NCBI GenBank assembly: GCA_937996655.1
Contig: CALKUK010000014.1
Coordinates: 372,001 to 436,000 of the forward strand
Reading direction: 5' to 3'
From: an uncultured Sphingomonadaceae bacterium
GTDB lineage: Bacteria > Pseudomonadota > Alphaproteobacteria > Sphingomonadales > Sphingomonadaceae
DNA length: 64,000 nt
Part shown: positions 53,115 through 61,259 of the stretch, in pieces
Position numbering within the stretch: position 1 is the first letter of the stretch
Layout: each line of letters begins with the position of its first letter
Program-made: the position numbers and the translations under genes
The notes under the pieces: model-generated
Database searches by the model: none
What the model was told of the DNA's origin: nothing
Seen by the model: the letters and a program-made list of their open reading frames with translations, nothing else

Positions 53115-53725
53115 GCGATCGGGATGCCCGTCCGCGCGACCGCTTCCATGGCCGTGTCTATGGTCATCGGCAGGCCTGTGCCGTGCACGGCTGTCAGGAA
53201 TTGGGCGAGTTCCGCGCGCCTGCCCCCGGTGGACGCGGGGCAGGCAGCGATGGCCCCGGCGACTGGCAATGGCTCTGCCTCGATCATGTTCGGGAATTCA
53301 ACACCCGCTATAATTACTTCCAAGGCATGACGCGGGAAGAGATTGAGCAGGCGCAAATGCCGATGGGCGGATGGGAGCGGGAAACCCGCGCGTTCCGCGC
53401 GACGGCAGGCGTCGATGAGCCGCCGCGCTGGGCAGATTTCCACGACCCGCTCGATGCCATTTCCGCGCGCTTCCGTCAGCGGACGGCGGACGCCATGCCG
53501 CGGGAGCGCTCTGACGGAAAGCCGTTGACCGCCGAAGATCGGGACGCCTTGCGGACGCTTGGCCTTGATCAGGACGCGGACCGCAAGGCGTTACGCAGTC
53601 GCTATTCAGAATTGGTGCGAAAATATCACCCGGACCGGAATGGCGGCGACCGGACTTTTGAAAAAAAGCTGCAAGGTGTTGTGGAGGCCTATCAGCAGTT
53701 GCGGAGGTCTCCGGCCTTTGTTTGA
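53111..53725 (+). CDS. J-domain (DnaJ-like) co-chaperone with N-terminal Cys motif
   Basis: This 204-residue protein has an N-terminal zinc-finger-like part (CAVHGC near residue 21 and WLCLDH near residue 56) and a C-terminal J domain (about 140-200) with the HPD motif in YHPDRNGGD that stimulates DnaK ATPase. This architecture is common next to cobS in alphaproteobacteria. Here cobS lies 3.6 kb away, behind a TonB receptor and two other genes. The ATG at 53111 overlaps the previous stop. Confidence 0.9.
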   Translation: MSDRDARPRDRFHGRVYGHRQACAVHGCQELGEFRAPAPGGRGAGSDGPGDWQWLCLDHVREFNTRYNYFQGMTREEIEQAQMPMGGWERETRAFRATAGVDEPPRWADFHDPLDAISARFRQRTADAMPRERSDGKPLTAEDRDALRTLGLDQDADRKALRSRYSELVRKYHPDRNGGDRTFEKKLQGVVEAYQQLRRSPAFV

Positions 53726-53732
53726 CCCGCCT

Positions 53733-56000
53733 GTGACCAGATCCCTTATATGCGCAGCTTTGTTGATGGGCGGCCCATCCGCCGTGGCCGCAGCAGAGCC
53801 GGACACGATCATCGTAACTGCACCGGGCAACAATGCCGATGTCGATGATGCGATCCGCCTGGATGCAGAAGCCCTGCAGCGTGCTGGCTCGCCGGATGTT
53901 CTGCATGCGCTATCCCGCGATGTGGCGGGCGTCTCGCTCTCTGAAGCGCAGGCCAACCCCTATCAGCCCAACCTCGTCTATCGTGGCTTTTCCGCGTCGC
54001 CCTTGCAGGGCAATGCGCAGGGGCTTGCCGTCTATCTGGATGGGGGCCGGTTCAACCTTCCCTTTGGCGACACAGTCAATTTCGACCTTCTGCCAGATGC
54101 GGCCATCGACACGATTTCAATCCGCGATGCCAACCCGATTTTTGGCATGAACGCGCTGGGCGGGTCTGTGATTGTTGCCACCAAAGAGGGTCGGTCCGCG
54201 CAAGGCTGGTCGATGGACGCCGCCTTTGGGGACCATGGCCGCGGCGAGGCAAGCGCCAGTACCGGGTGGAGCGACAGTCATTTCAGCGCCTTTGTGGCCG
54301 GTCAGGCGCGGCGGGACGATGGTTGGCGCGATTTCTCCCCTTCCACCCTCTATAATGGCTTTGCTGACATCGGTTGGGATGGCGATACGGGCGGCATTCA
54401 CACAAAGCTGGTGGGCGCGGACACCGACCTGACCGGCAATGGCACCGCGCCGGTCGAGTTGCTCGACGCGGACTATAGCGCCGTCTTTACCCATCCGGAT
54501 ACGACCCGGAACCGCTTCCTGCGCGGCAGCCTGCACCCTTGGGTAGAGATTGGGGAAGCCGGGCGGATCGAGGCGACCTTATATGCCCAGACTTTCCGGC
54601 AAAGGACGCTGAATGGCGATGCGGCCGACATTGGGTCGTGCGCTGCGAACCTGGCCTTGCTGTGTGTATCAGATGCCTCCGGCAATGAGGATGTTTTGCG
54701 CGATGCAGTGGGGGCAGCGGTTGCCGATACGTTGGGGAGTGAGGCCTATGGCGTCCTCAATCGCAGCCGGACAAAAAGCCGCAGCGCAGGCCTGCTGGCC
54801 CAATATGTGACGCAGCGGGATCTGGCTGGTGTGCGACACAAGATTGCGGTCGGGTTCAGCCATGATCGCAGCACGACCCGGTTTGACGCGTCTTCAGAAT
54901 TGGGGGCGTTGACCGAGGATCGGGGCGTGGAGGGCCTTGGCCCCATCATCACCCAGCCGGACGGCGCCATCGCGCCCGTCGCGCTAGAGGTGGCCACCCG
55001 ACAGACCGGGCTGTTCTTTGCCGATACGGTGACGCTGTCCTCGCATCTGTCTGCCGAGATTGGCCTGCGCTGGAACGACACCCATGTCGCCCTGAAGGAT
55101 CAGATCGGCACGGCGCTCAACGGCATGCATCGCTTCCGCCGCATCAACCCCGGCGTCGAGTTCGATTTTGCGCTGAACGATCAATTCTCCCTGCGCGCAG
55201 GCTATGCCGAGACGAGCCGGGCGCCGACGCCTGCTGAGCTTTCCTGCGCAGATGAAGCGGCTCCGTGCAGCCTGACCAACTTCTTCGTGGGGGATCCGCC
55301 CCTGAAACAAGTCGTCGGTAAAAGCTGGGAGGCAGGCGCAACCGGCACGTTATCCGGCAGCTGGGCCGGAGCTTGGCTGCTTTCTGCCTATCGAACGGTA
55401 ACCGCCAACGACATTCAGTTCACGGCGGCCTCGACCCGCGGACGCGCCTTTTTCCGCAACATCGGCACGACACGGCGGCGCGGCGTTGAGGTAAGTCTTT
55501 CGGCGGCACGCGGGCCTGTCTCTGTGCGGCTCGGCTATGCCTTCACCGATGCCCGGTTCGGATCGGCGTTTGTGGTCAACAGTCCGGACAATCCGGCCGC
55601 CGATGCGGATGGACGCATCTTTGTATCTCGGGGGGACCATATTCCCGGCATCCCGCGCCACCGTGCCATCGCCTCTGTTGATTATGAATTCGGTTCATTT
55701 AGCCTCGGTGCCGATATGCAGGCGCAAAGCGGCCAGCCCCTGCGCGGCGATGAGTCAAATGACCAGCCAAAGACCCAAGGCTATACGATGATCAACCTTC
55801 GCAGCGAGATGAAGCTTGGCAAGGCGGCGCGCCTGTTTGGCGAGGTGACCAATGTCTTGAACGTCCGGTTTGCAACCTTCGGGGCATTTTCCCAAACCGA
55901 CGAGGTTGCGCTCCAGGAAGTGCCGGGTGCAGACAACCCCCGCGCTCTTTCGCCCGGCGCCCCCCGACGGTTCTTGTTGGGCCTCCGTATCGGATTTTAG
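53733..56000 (+). CDS. TonB-dependent receptor, second copy type
   Basis: This 755-residue outer-membrane receptor is given a GTG start at 53733, because translation from there yields a signal peptide (about residues 1-20, ending SAVAAA) followed by EPDTIIVTAPG, the TonB box region. Earlier in-frame ATG codons lie inside the J-domain gene. The plug has YQPNLVYRGFSASPLQG and a GMNALGGSVIVATK segment near residue 140, and the barrel ends LLGLRIGF. The ligand is unknown; nearness to cobS might hint at cobalt or corrinoid, but that is weak. It begins 7 bp after the J-domain stop. Confidence 0.9.
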   Translation: MTRSLICAALLMGGPSAVAAAEPDTIIVTAPGNNADVDDAIRLDAEALQRAGSPDVLHALSRDVAGVSLSEAQANPYQPNLVYRGFSASPLQGNAQGLAVYLDGGRFNLPFGDTVNFDLLPDAAIDTISIRDANPIFGMNALGGSVIVATKEGRSAQGWSMDAAFGDHGRGEASASTGWSDSHFSAFVAGQARRDDGWRDFSPSTLYNGFADIGWDGDTGGIHTKLVGADTDLTGNGTAPVELLDADYSAVFTHPDTTRNRFLRGSLHPWVEIGEAGRIEATLYAQTFRQRTLNGDAADIGSCAANLALLCVSDASGNEDVLRDAVGAAVADTLGSEAYGVLNRSRTKSRSAGLLAQYVTQRDLAGVRHKIAVGFSHDRSTTRFDASSELGALTEDRGVEGLGPIITQPDGAIAPVALEVATRQTGLFFADTVTLSSHLSAEIGLRWNDTHVALKDQIGTALNGMHRFRRINPGVEFDFALNDQFSLRAGYAETSRAPTPAELSCADEAAPCSLTNFFVGDPPLKQVVGKSWEAGATGTLSGSWAGAWLLSAYRTVTANDIQFTAASTRGRAFFRNIGTTRRRGVEVSLSAARGPVSVRLGYAFTDARFGSAFVVNSPDNPAADADGRIFVSRGDHIPGIPRHRAIASVDYEFGSFSLGADMQAQSGQPLRGDESNDQPKTQGYTMINLRSEMKLGKAARLFGEVTNVLNVRFATFGAFSQTDEVALQEVPGADNPRALSPGAPRRFLLGLRIGF

Positions 56001-56773
56001 CCGGCTAAAGCGCGCTTTCCGACGAGCGAGAAAATCGCACCTTGCGGGTCGAGTCCGCTGATGATCCAGTCACCGCCCGGCACTTCGGATGGGCCATGAA
56101 ACACTTGGCCGCCATTGGACTGAGCTGTTGCCTTTGCCGCATCGATATCGGGCACTTGGAAATAATAGGCCCAGGCGGGGGCGGGCTGTTCCGGCATTTT
56201 GGGCATGATTGCGCCAATTTGTTCGCCATGGCGGATGAAGCTGTATTTGCCGAGCGGGCCCATATCCATGTCTCCATCGTGCACCCAACCGAATTGGCCG
56301 GTGTAGAACGCAATGGCGGCGGACGGATCTGTCGTGGACAGTTCATTCCAAGCGCAATGACCGACTTTGGGTGTTTCATATGAAAAGGATTGGCTTGAGC
56401 CGTCAGATGCGCTGCGCATGATGTAAAACGGCACGCCCTGCGGATCCGCCACAAGGGCGAAGCGGCCCACACCCGGAATGTCCTGCGGCACCATATGGAC
56501 CTGCCCGCCTGCCGCGCGGATCTGCGCGGTGCTTTTATCGACATCGTCGACGCGGATATAGCCGAGCCACATCGGCGGCATAGGCGCACCGCCGGGCAGC
56601 TTCATACATCCGCCAATCATATCGCTGCCATGCGAGAACTGGCGGTAATCCATGTCCGGCTGGTTGGCGGAGGAAAAGGTCCAGCCGAGCAGCGGGCCAT
56701 AAAAGGCCGCAGCGCCGTCCGGGTCGGACGTCATCAGTTCATACCAGATGAAATCACCATGCTTATTAGGCAT
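55997..56773 (-). CDS. Two-domain VOC-family (glyoxalase-like) protein
   Basis: This 258-residue protein holds two VOC modules of about 120 residues each. The first starts GDFIWYELMTSDPDGAAAFYG and the second GHCAWNELSTTDPSAAIAFYT, near residue 134. Paired modules like this form one metal- or ligand-binding cavity. Related proteins are linked to hydroxylase-type or antibiotic-binding roles, but no activity is assured. It is convergent with the TonB receptor gene (stops overlap). Confidence 0.88.
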   Translation of the reverse strand: MPNKHGDFIWYELMTSDPDGAAAFYGPLLGWTFSSANQPDMDYRQFSHGSDMIGGCMKLPGGAPMPPMWLGYIRVDDVDKSTAQIRAAGGQVHMVPQDIPGVGRFALVADPQGVPFYIMRSASDGSSQSFSYETPKVGHCAWNELSTTDPSAAIAFYTGQFGWVHDGDMDMGPLGKYSFIRHGEQIGAIMPKMPEQPAPAWAYYFQVPDIDAAKATAQSNGGQVFHGPSEVPGGDWIISGLDPQGAIFSLVGKRALAG

Positions 56774-56789
56774 CTCAACACTCCCCGTG

Positions 56790-57161
56790 CTATTTCTCCA
56801 TCCTGACGACGGGCGTGAACCCGCCGAAAATCATGCGCTTTCCGTCAAAGGGAACTGGGTTTTGGGCCGGGTCCATGCGCGGGTCGGCATTGGCGGGGTC
56901 CATGATTTTGGCCATTGCTTTGTCGCGTGTGTCCTTATCGGGCCATTCGATCCAACTGAACACAACGGCTTCATCTGCTGTGGCCTGCACAGCTTTACGG
57001 AAATCAGTGATCTGCCCGACGGGCACATCGTCTTCCCAGCATTCCAAGATACGGGTGGCGCCCAGTTCCATGAACATATGATCGCCGATGTTGGCGTGCT
57101 CTATGAACTTGCTGCGGTTTTCCTTCGGCACCGCCATCACGAATCCGTCGATATATGCCAT
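56790..57161 (-). CDS. DUF1428 family protein
   Basis: This 123-residue protein has the DUF1428 start MAYIDGFVMAVPKENRSKF and the WIEWPDKDTRDKAMAKIMDPANAD segment, giving a ferredoxin-like dimeric alpha/beta barrel fold as in YbaA-type and EthD-like proteins. Function is unknown. The ATG at 57161 is chosen over an upstream in-frame start lacking family similarity. It ends 16 bp before the VOC gene and is probably cotranscribed with it. Confidence 0.9.
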   Translation of the reverse strand: MAYIDGFVMAVPKENRSKFIEHANIGDHMFMELGATRILECWEDDVPVGQITDFRKAVQATADEAVVFSWIEWPDKDTRDKAMAKIMDPANADPRMDPAQNPVPFDGKRMIFGGFTPVVRMEK

Positions 57162-57335
57162 CACGACTCTCCCAACGTGTGGACCAAGCAATACAATATC
57201 GCCGCTTCGGTGCGACTTCACGCCCAAAATGCCCTTTCGTTCACATGTCGTATCGGCTGCATTGGCCTTGCTTTCGGTTGGGCGCGCGTCCTATGGGCAG
57301 GCTTCACGTGAACGTAAAAGAAGACGCGTCAATCC

Positions 57336-58325
57336 ATGTCCGATATGCCTAACATCCAGACCGGCTCCACCACCGTCCTTCCCGCGCCCGACATCAAGGT
57401 GAATGTGCGCGACGTGTTCGGCATCGATGTGGATATGGAGTGCCCGGCTTTCTCCGTCGCGGATGAGCGCGTGCCGGATCTTGATCCATCCTATGTGTTC
57501 GATCCGGATACCACGCTCGCCATCCTTGCAGGCTTTGCCTTCAACCGTCGCGTGATGGTGCAGGGCTATCACGGCACGGGCAAATCCACGCACATTGAGC
57601 AGGTGGCCGCGCGCCTGAAATGGCCGTGCATCCGCATTAACCTTGACGCGCATATCAGCCGCATCGACCTGATTGGCCGTGATGCCATCGTTTTGAAGGA
57701 TGGCCAGCAGGTCACCGAATTCCGTGAAGGTCTCCTCCCTTGGGCGCTGCAGACGCCGACCGCGCTCGTTTTCGATGAATATGATGCCGGTCGCCCGGAC
57801 GTGATGTTCGTCATCCAGCGCGTGCTGGAAACCGAAGGCAAGCTGACGCTGCTCGACCAGAACCGCGTCATCCGCCCGAGCCCATGGTTCCGCATGTTCG
57901 CCACCGCCAATACGGTCGGTCTGGGCGATACAAGCGGGCTGTATCATGGCACGCAGCAGATCAACCAAGGTCAGATGGACCGCTGGAACATCGTCGTCGG
58001 GCTGAACTATCTGCCCGCCGAAGTGGAAACCGAAATCGTCCACGCCAAGTCGACGGGCACGGACCCCGCCCTCATCGCCAACATGGTGAAGGTGGCGGAT
58101 CTCAGCCGTCAGGGCTTTATCAATGGTGATATTTCGACTGTCATGAGCCCGCGGACCGTCATCACTTGGGCGCAGAACACCGCGATCTTCAAGGATGCCG
58201 GGTTCGCGTTCCGCCTGTCCTTCCTCAACAAGTGTGATGAGGCGGAACGGTCTTTGGTGGCGGAATATTATCAGCGCGTTTTCGGGAAGGATTTGCCCGA
58301 AAGCGTGGTCGGTAAATCGGCCTAA
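57336..58325 (+). CDS. cobS: Cobaltochelatase subunit CobS (AAA+ ATPase)
   Basis: This 329-residue protein is the AAA+ subunit of the aerobic cobaltochelatase that inserts cobalt into hydrogenobyrinate a,c-diamide, working with CobN and CobT. Walker A is VQGYHGTGKST near residue 80, Walker B is ALVFDEYDAGRPD near residue 149, and the sensor region FATANTVGLGD near residue 190 is intact. CobT normally follows but is not here; leuC is next. The 174-bp leader holds a perfect palindrome, ttcacgtgaa (57303-57312), 24 bp before the start. Confidence 0.95.
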   Translation: MSDMPNIQTGSTTVLPAPDIKVNVRDVFGIDVDMECPAFSVADERVPDLDPSYVFDPDTTLAILAGFAFNRRVMVQGYHGTGKSTHIEQVAARLKWPCIRINLDAHISRIDLIGRDAIVLKDGQQVTEFREGLLPWALQTPTALVFDEYDAGRPDVMFVIQRVLETEGKLTLLDQNRVIRPSPWFRMFATANTVGLGDTSGLYHGTQQINQGQMDRWNIVVGLNYLPAEVETEIVHAKSTGTDPALIANMVKVADLSRQGFINGDISTVMSPRTVITWAQNTAIFKDAGFAFRLSFLNKCDEAERSLVAEYYQRVFGKDLPESVVGKSA

Positions 58326-58399
58326 GGTGGTTCTGAATCGCGCGTTGGTTTGGAAATTGACCCTTTAAGTTGCGCGACGACGCGACTAGGGCATCTTTC

Positions 58400-59827
58400 A
58401 TGTCTTCACGCCCTCGCACACTTTACGAAAAAGTCTGGGATGCCCATGTCGTGGATCGCCGCGACGATGGCACCTGCCTTATCTTCATTGACCGCCACCT
58501 CGTACATGAGGTGACGAGCCCGCAAGCCTTTGAGGCGCTGCGTCTCGCCGGACGCAAGGTGCGTCGCCCGGACCTCACGCTTGCGGTGCCTGACCATAAC
58601 CTGCCGACCACCGCGCGGCTGGATGCGCAGGGCCAGCATGTGCCCATCGCCGATCCGGAAAGTGCAGCGCAGCTGGAAGCGCTGGAGGCCAATGCCCCAG
58701 CCTTCGGTATCCGCTATATCGGCGCGACCGACCGCGAACAGGGCATTGTGCACGTTGTCGGGCCAGAGCAGGGCTTCTCGCTTCCCGGCACGACCATTGT
58801 TTGTGGCGACAGCCATACCGCTTGCCATGGCGGGCTGGGCGCGCTCGCCTTCGGCATCGGCACAAGCGAAGTCGAACATGTGCTGGCGACGCAGACGCTG
58901 CTGCTCAAGCAATCCAAGACGATGGAAGTCCGCGTTGAAGGAGAAGTTGGCCCCGGTGTGACGGCCAAGGATATCGTGCTGGAAATCGTGCGGCGCACGG
59001 GTGCGGCCGGCGGCACCGGCTATGTCATTGAATATACGGGCTCGGCCATCCGCAATCTGTCGATTGAAGGCCGCCTGACCATTTCCAACATGGCCATTGA
59101 AGGCGGCGCGCGCGCTGGTCTGATCGCGCCCGATGAAACGACTTTCGCCTATATTAAGGGCCGTCCGATGGCGCCCAAGGGTGCGGATTGGGACAAGGCC
59201 GTTGCCTATTGGCGCACGCTGGTGACCGATCCGGGTGCTGTCTACGACAAGACAGTGATCATCAACGCCGCGGAGATCGCGCCGAACGTAACATGGGGCA
59301 CCAGCCCTGAAGATGTCGTCGCCATCACCGATGTCGTTCCCGATCCGATGAGCTTTAGCGACCCGTCCAAGCAGACGGCGGCGCAAAAGTCGCTCGACTA
59401 TATGGGCCTCGTCCCCGGGCAGCGGATGGCAGATGTGGAAGTGCAGAACATCTTCATTGGCAGCTGCACCAACAGCCGCATCGAAGATCTGCGCGCGGCC
59501 GCCGCGGTGCTCAAAGGCCGCCACAAGGCCGCTAATGTGAAATGGGGCATCGTCGTGCCGGGCTCCGGTCTCGTGAAGGCGCAGGCCGAAGCCGAAGGGC
59601 TGGACCGCATCTTCATCGACGCGGGGCTGGAATGGCGGGAACCGGGCTGTTCGGCCTGTCTCGGTATGAACCCGGACAAGGTGCCGGCCGGTGAACGCTG
59701 CGCCTCAACCAGCAACCGCAACTTTGTCGGACGGCAAGGGCCGGGGGCTCGTACGCATCTGGTGTCGCCTGCGATGGCGGCTGCAGCGGCAGTGACGGGC
59801 AAGCTGACGGACGTGCGGGACCTCTGA
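58400..59827 (+). CDS. leuC: 3-isopropylmalate dehydratase large subunit
   Basis: This 475-residue aconitase-family enzyme isomerises 2- to 3-isopropylmalate in leucine synthesis. The start SSRPRTLYEKVWDAHVV is typical. The [4Fe-4S] ligands are Cys in FIGSCTNSRIEDL near residue 353 and the two Cys in PGCSACLGMNPD near residues 413-416. It needs the small subunit LeuD, whose gene does not follow here. It lies 74 bp after cobS and may have its own promoter. Confidence 0.96.
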   Translation: MSSRPRTLYEKVWDAHVVDRRDDGTCLIFIDRHLVHEVTSPQAFEALRLAGRKVRRPDLTLAVPDHNLPTTARLDAQGQHVPIADPESAAQLEALEANAPAFGIRYIGATDREQGIVHVVGPEQGFSLPGTTIVCGDSHTACHGGLGALAFGIGTSEVEHVLATQTLLLKQSKTMEVRVEGEVGPGVTAKDIVLEIVRRTGAAGGTGYVIEYTGSAIRNLSIEGRLTISNMAIEGGARAGLIAPDETTFAYIKGRPMAPKGADWDKAVAYWRTLVTDPGAVYDKTVIINAAEIAPNVTWGTSPEDVVAITDVVPDPMSFSDPSKQTAAQKSLDYMGLVPGQRMADVEVQNIFIGSCTNSRIEDLRAAAAVLKGRHKAANVKWGIVVPGSGLVKAQAEAEGLDRIFIDAGLEWREPGCSACLGMNPDKVPAGERCASTSNRNFVGRQGPGARTHLVSPAMAAAAAVTGKLTDVRDL

Positions 59828-59833
59828 CCTATT

Positions 59834-59852
59834 CGCGCTCACCCTGAGCGCG
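59834..59852. terminator. Convergent hairpin between leuC and the next gene
   Basis: Arms cgcgctc (59834-59840) and gagcgcg (59846-59852) form a 7-bp stem with a 5-nt loop, 6 bp after the leuC stop. The hairpin covers the last codons of the converging gene. No clear T tract follows on either strand, so the terminator role is tentative. Confidence 0.45.
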
Positions 59853-60321
59853 GAAACGAATTATTCTCCGGGTCTTCCTCTGGCCCGCTCTCGTTTGCAG
59901 GCTCAGAGGTCGGGAGGTCCGCAGTCGTATTGGCTGCCGTGTCTTGCGCGTCCCCTGTCGGTTGCGTGTCCTCAATCCGCCCATCCGCATTGCGGCCCAA
60001 CATCCAGGCCTTGGGGTCCCGCACAGCTTCGATCGGTGCAGGAGGGAAGAGGTTGTCCAGCCGCCCCTCGCGCCACATCAGAATGATGAAGGTCAGCGCA
60101 AAGGTAATGATGGCCAAGATCAGGATCATGGCCGGTTGCGTCATGATGCTGAGGAGCGAGGCCTGTTCCTCATCGTCGTGCAGCGGGCGCCCAAAGGTCG
60201 TCGGGCCGATCTCATGCGAAAGATCGGCCTGATAACGCCGGTGATGGCTTTCCGTCGGGCTTTCAGCAGCGGAACGGTGTGCCGCTGCTCTCGCCCGATC
60301 AACAAGGCGGTTCTTGGCCAT
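59839..60321 (-). CDS. Single-span membrane protein of unknown function
   Basis: This 160-residue protein is not recognised. It has a basic N-terminal cytoplasmic part, one transmembrane helix (about residues 64-82, MILILAIITFALTFIILMW), and a long acidic, low-complexity C-terminal tail rich in Asp, Glu, Thr and Pro. The layout suggests an accessory or scaffold protein. It is separated by 62 bp from the upstream gene and has no visible signal peptide. Confidence 0.65.
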   Translation of the reverse strand: MAKNRLVDRARAAAHRSAAESPTESHHRRYQADLSHEIGPTTFGRPLHDDEEQASLLSIMTQPAMILILAIITFALTFIILMWREGRLDNLFPPAPIEAVRDPKAWMLGRNADGRIEDTQPTGDAQDTAANTTADLPTSEPANESGPEEDPENNSFPRSG

Positions 60322-60383
60322 GGCCGGAGTTTAAAGGCAGAGCCCTTCCGAGAAGTTAAAGCCTCGCTCGCGTCGGTGGGCGA

Positions 60384-61253
60384 CTATGGGCGTGGGGCCA
60401 GAGGTGGTGCGCCCGGAGGTGGCGCGGACTGGAGCAGCCTGGCGCACAGGCCAGAACAGCTTTGGTCTTGCAGAGCCGTTTTCACTTTCAGAAAATCGGG
60501 TCGATACGCGGCTGGCACATTGCCCTCAAGCGAGGCCATGCGGGTGACAAAGGCTTGCCGCACGGAAGGGGCTGTCAGCGCCAGAATGTCCGGCGCATGT
60601 TTGAGCGCCGCATTCATCGCCATCCGGCTGACTTCCGGTTTCGAGCCCGGATTAAGCGATTGGGTGGCCAACCCGAATATGGCGTTGGCAAAGCCAGCCC
60701 CCATTTTCTCCAGACCATCGCGGCGGGTGCCTGTGAAGGCGTCCAGTGCCAATCCCGCGACAAATTGGGTGATGAAGGGGATATGTGCCGACATGCAGTC
60801 AAGGTTGATCGTGGTGAGGCGCACCATCTCCTGCTGATAGGTGAGGGCGTTATTCTGGGCGGCGCGTGAAAAGAGGGCGGCGAATTGCTCCTGCGTCATG
60901 TCCGGCTTTTTCAGGGCGGCCACTCCGACGAACATATGCTTCACCGTCGCCGCGTTGATTGGGGCACACACCTGTTCAAAACTGGTCATCCCGTTGACCG
61001 GAAAGGCGTCAGTTCCGAACAGCGCCATCGCCTCTTGCACTGCGTCATACCGGGCCCGGTTTTCAGGATCAGAAAATGGCGGGGGCGCCTTGATGGTGTC
61101 GAGCGGTCCCAAATGCGCGTTGATGCCATTGATCGCCGCTGTGAACCGTTCCTGCGGAGTTGGCTGCATCTGCGCCAGAGCCTGTGCATGCGCTGGGACG
61201 GTGCCCAACAGGCTCAGGGTAATCGCCACCGCGAAGGCCGCCGTCAGTCTCAT
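60384..61253 (-). CDS. Secreted protein of unknown function
   Basis: This 289-residue product has a signal peptide (about residues 1-23, ending PAHAQA) and a helical periplasmic body, and ends in a Pro/Ala-rich tail. No known domain was recognised. It starts 6 bp after the acyl-CoA dehydrogenase stop and is probably in the same operon. A few cysteines (near 95, 154 and 267-271) may pair. Confidence 0.7.
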   Translation of the reverse strand: MRLTAAFAVAITLSLLGTVPAHAQALAQMQPTPQERFTAAINGINAHLGPLDTIKAPPPFSDPENRARYDAVQEAMALFGTDAFPVNGMTSFEQVCAPINAATVKHMFVGVAALKKPDMTQEQFAALFSRAAQNNALTYQQEMVRLTTINLDCMSAHIPFITQFVAGLALDAFTGTRRDGLEKMGAGFANAIFGLATQSLNPGSKPEVSRMAMNAALKHAPDILALTAPSVRQAFVTRMASLEGNVPAAYRPDFLKVKTALQDQSCSGLCARLLQSAPPPGAPPLAPRP

Positions 61254-61259
61254 CCCGGA

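Noticed and set aside
57303..57312. ttcacgtgaa palindrome as a defined operator of cobS
   Set aside because: A 10-bp palindrome alone is expected by chance at this window size; noted only in the cobS entry.
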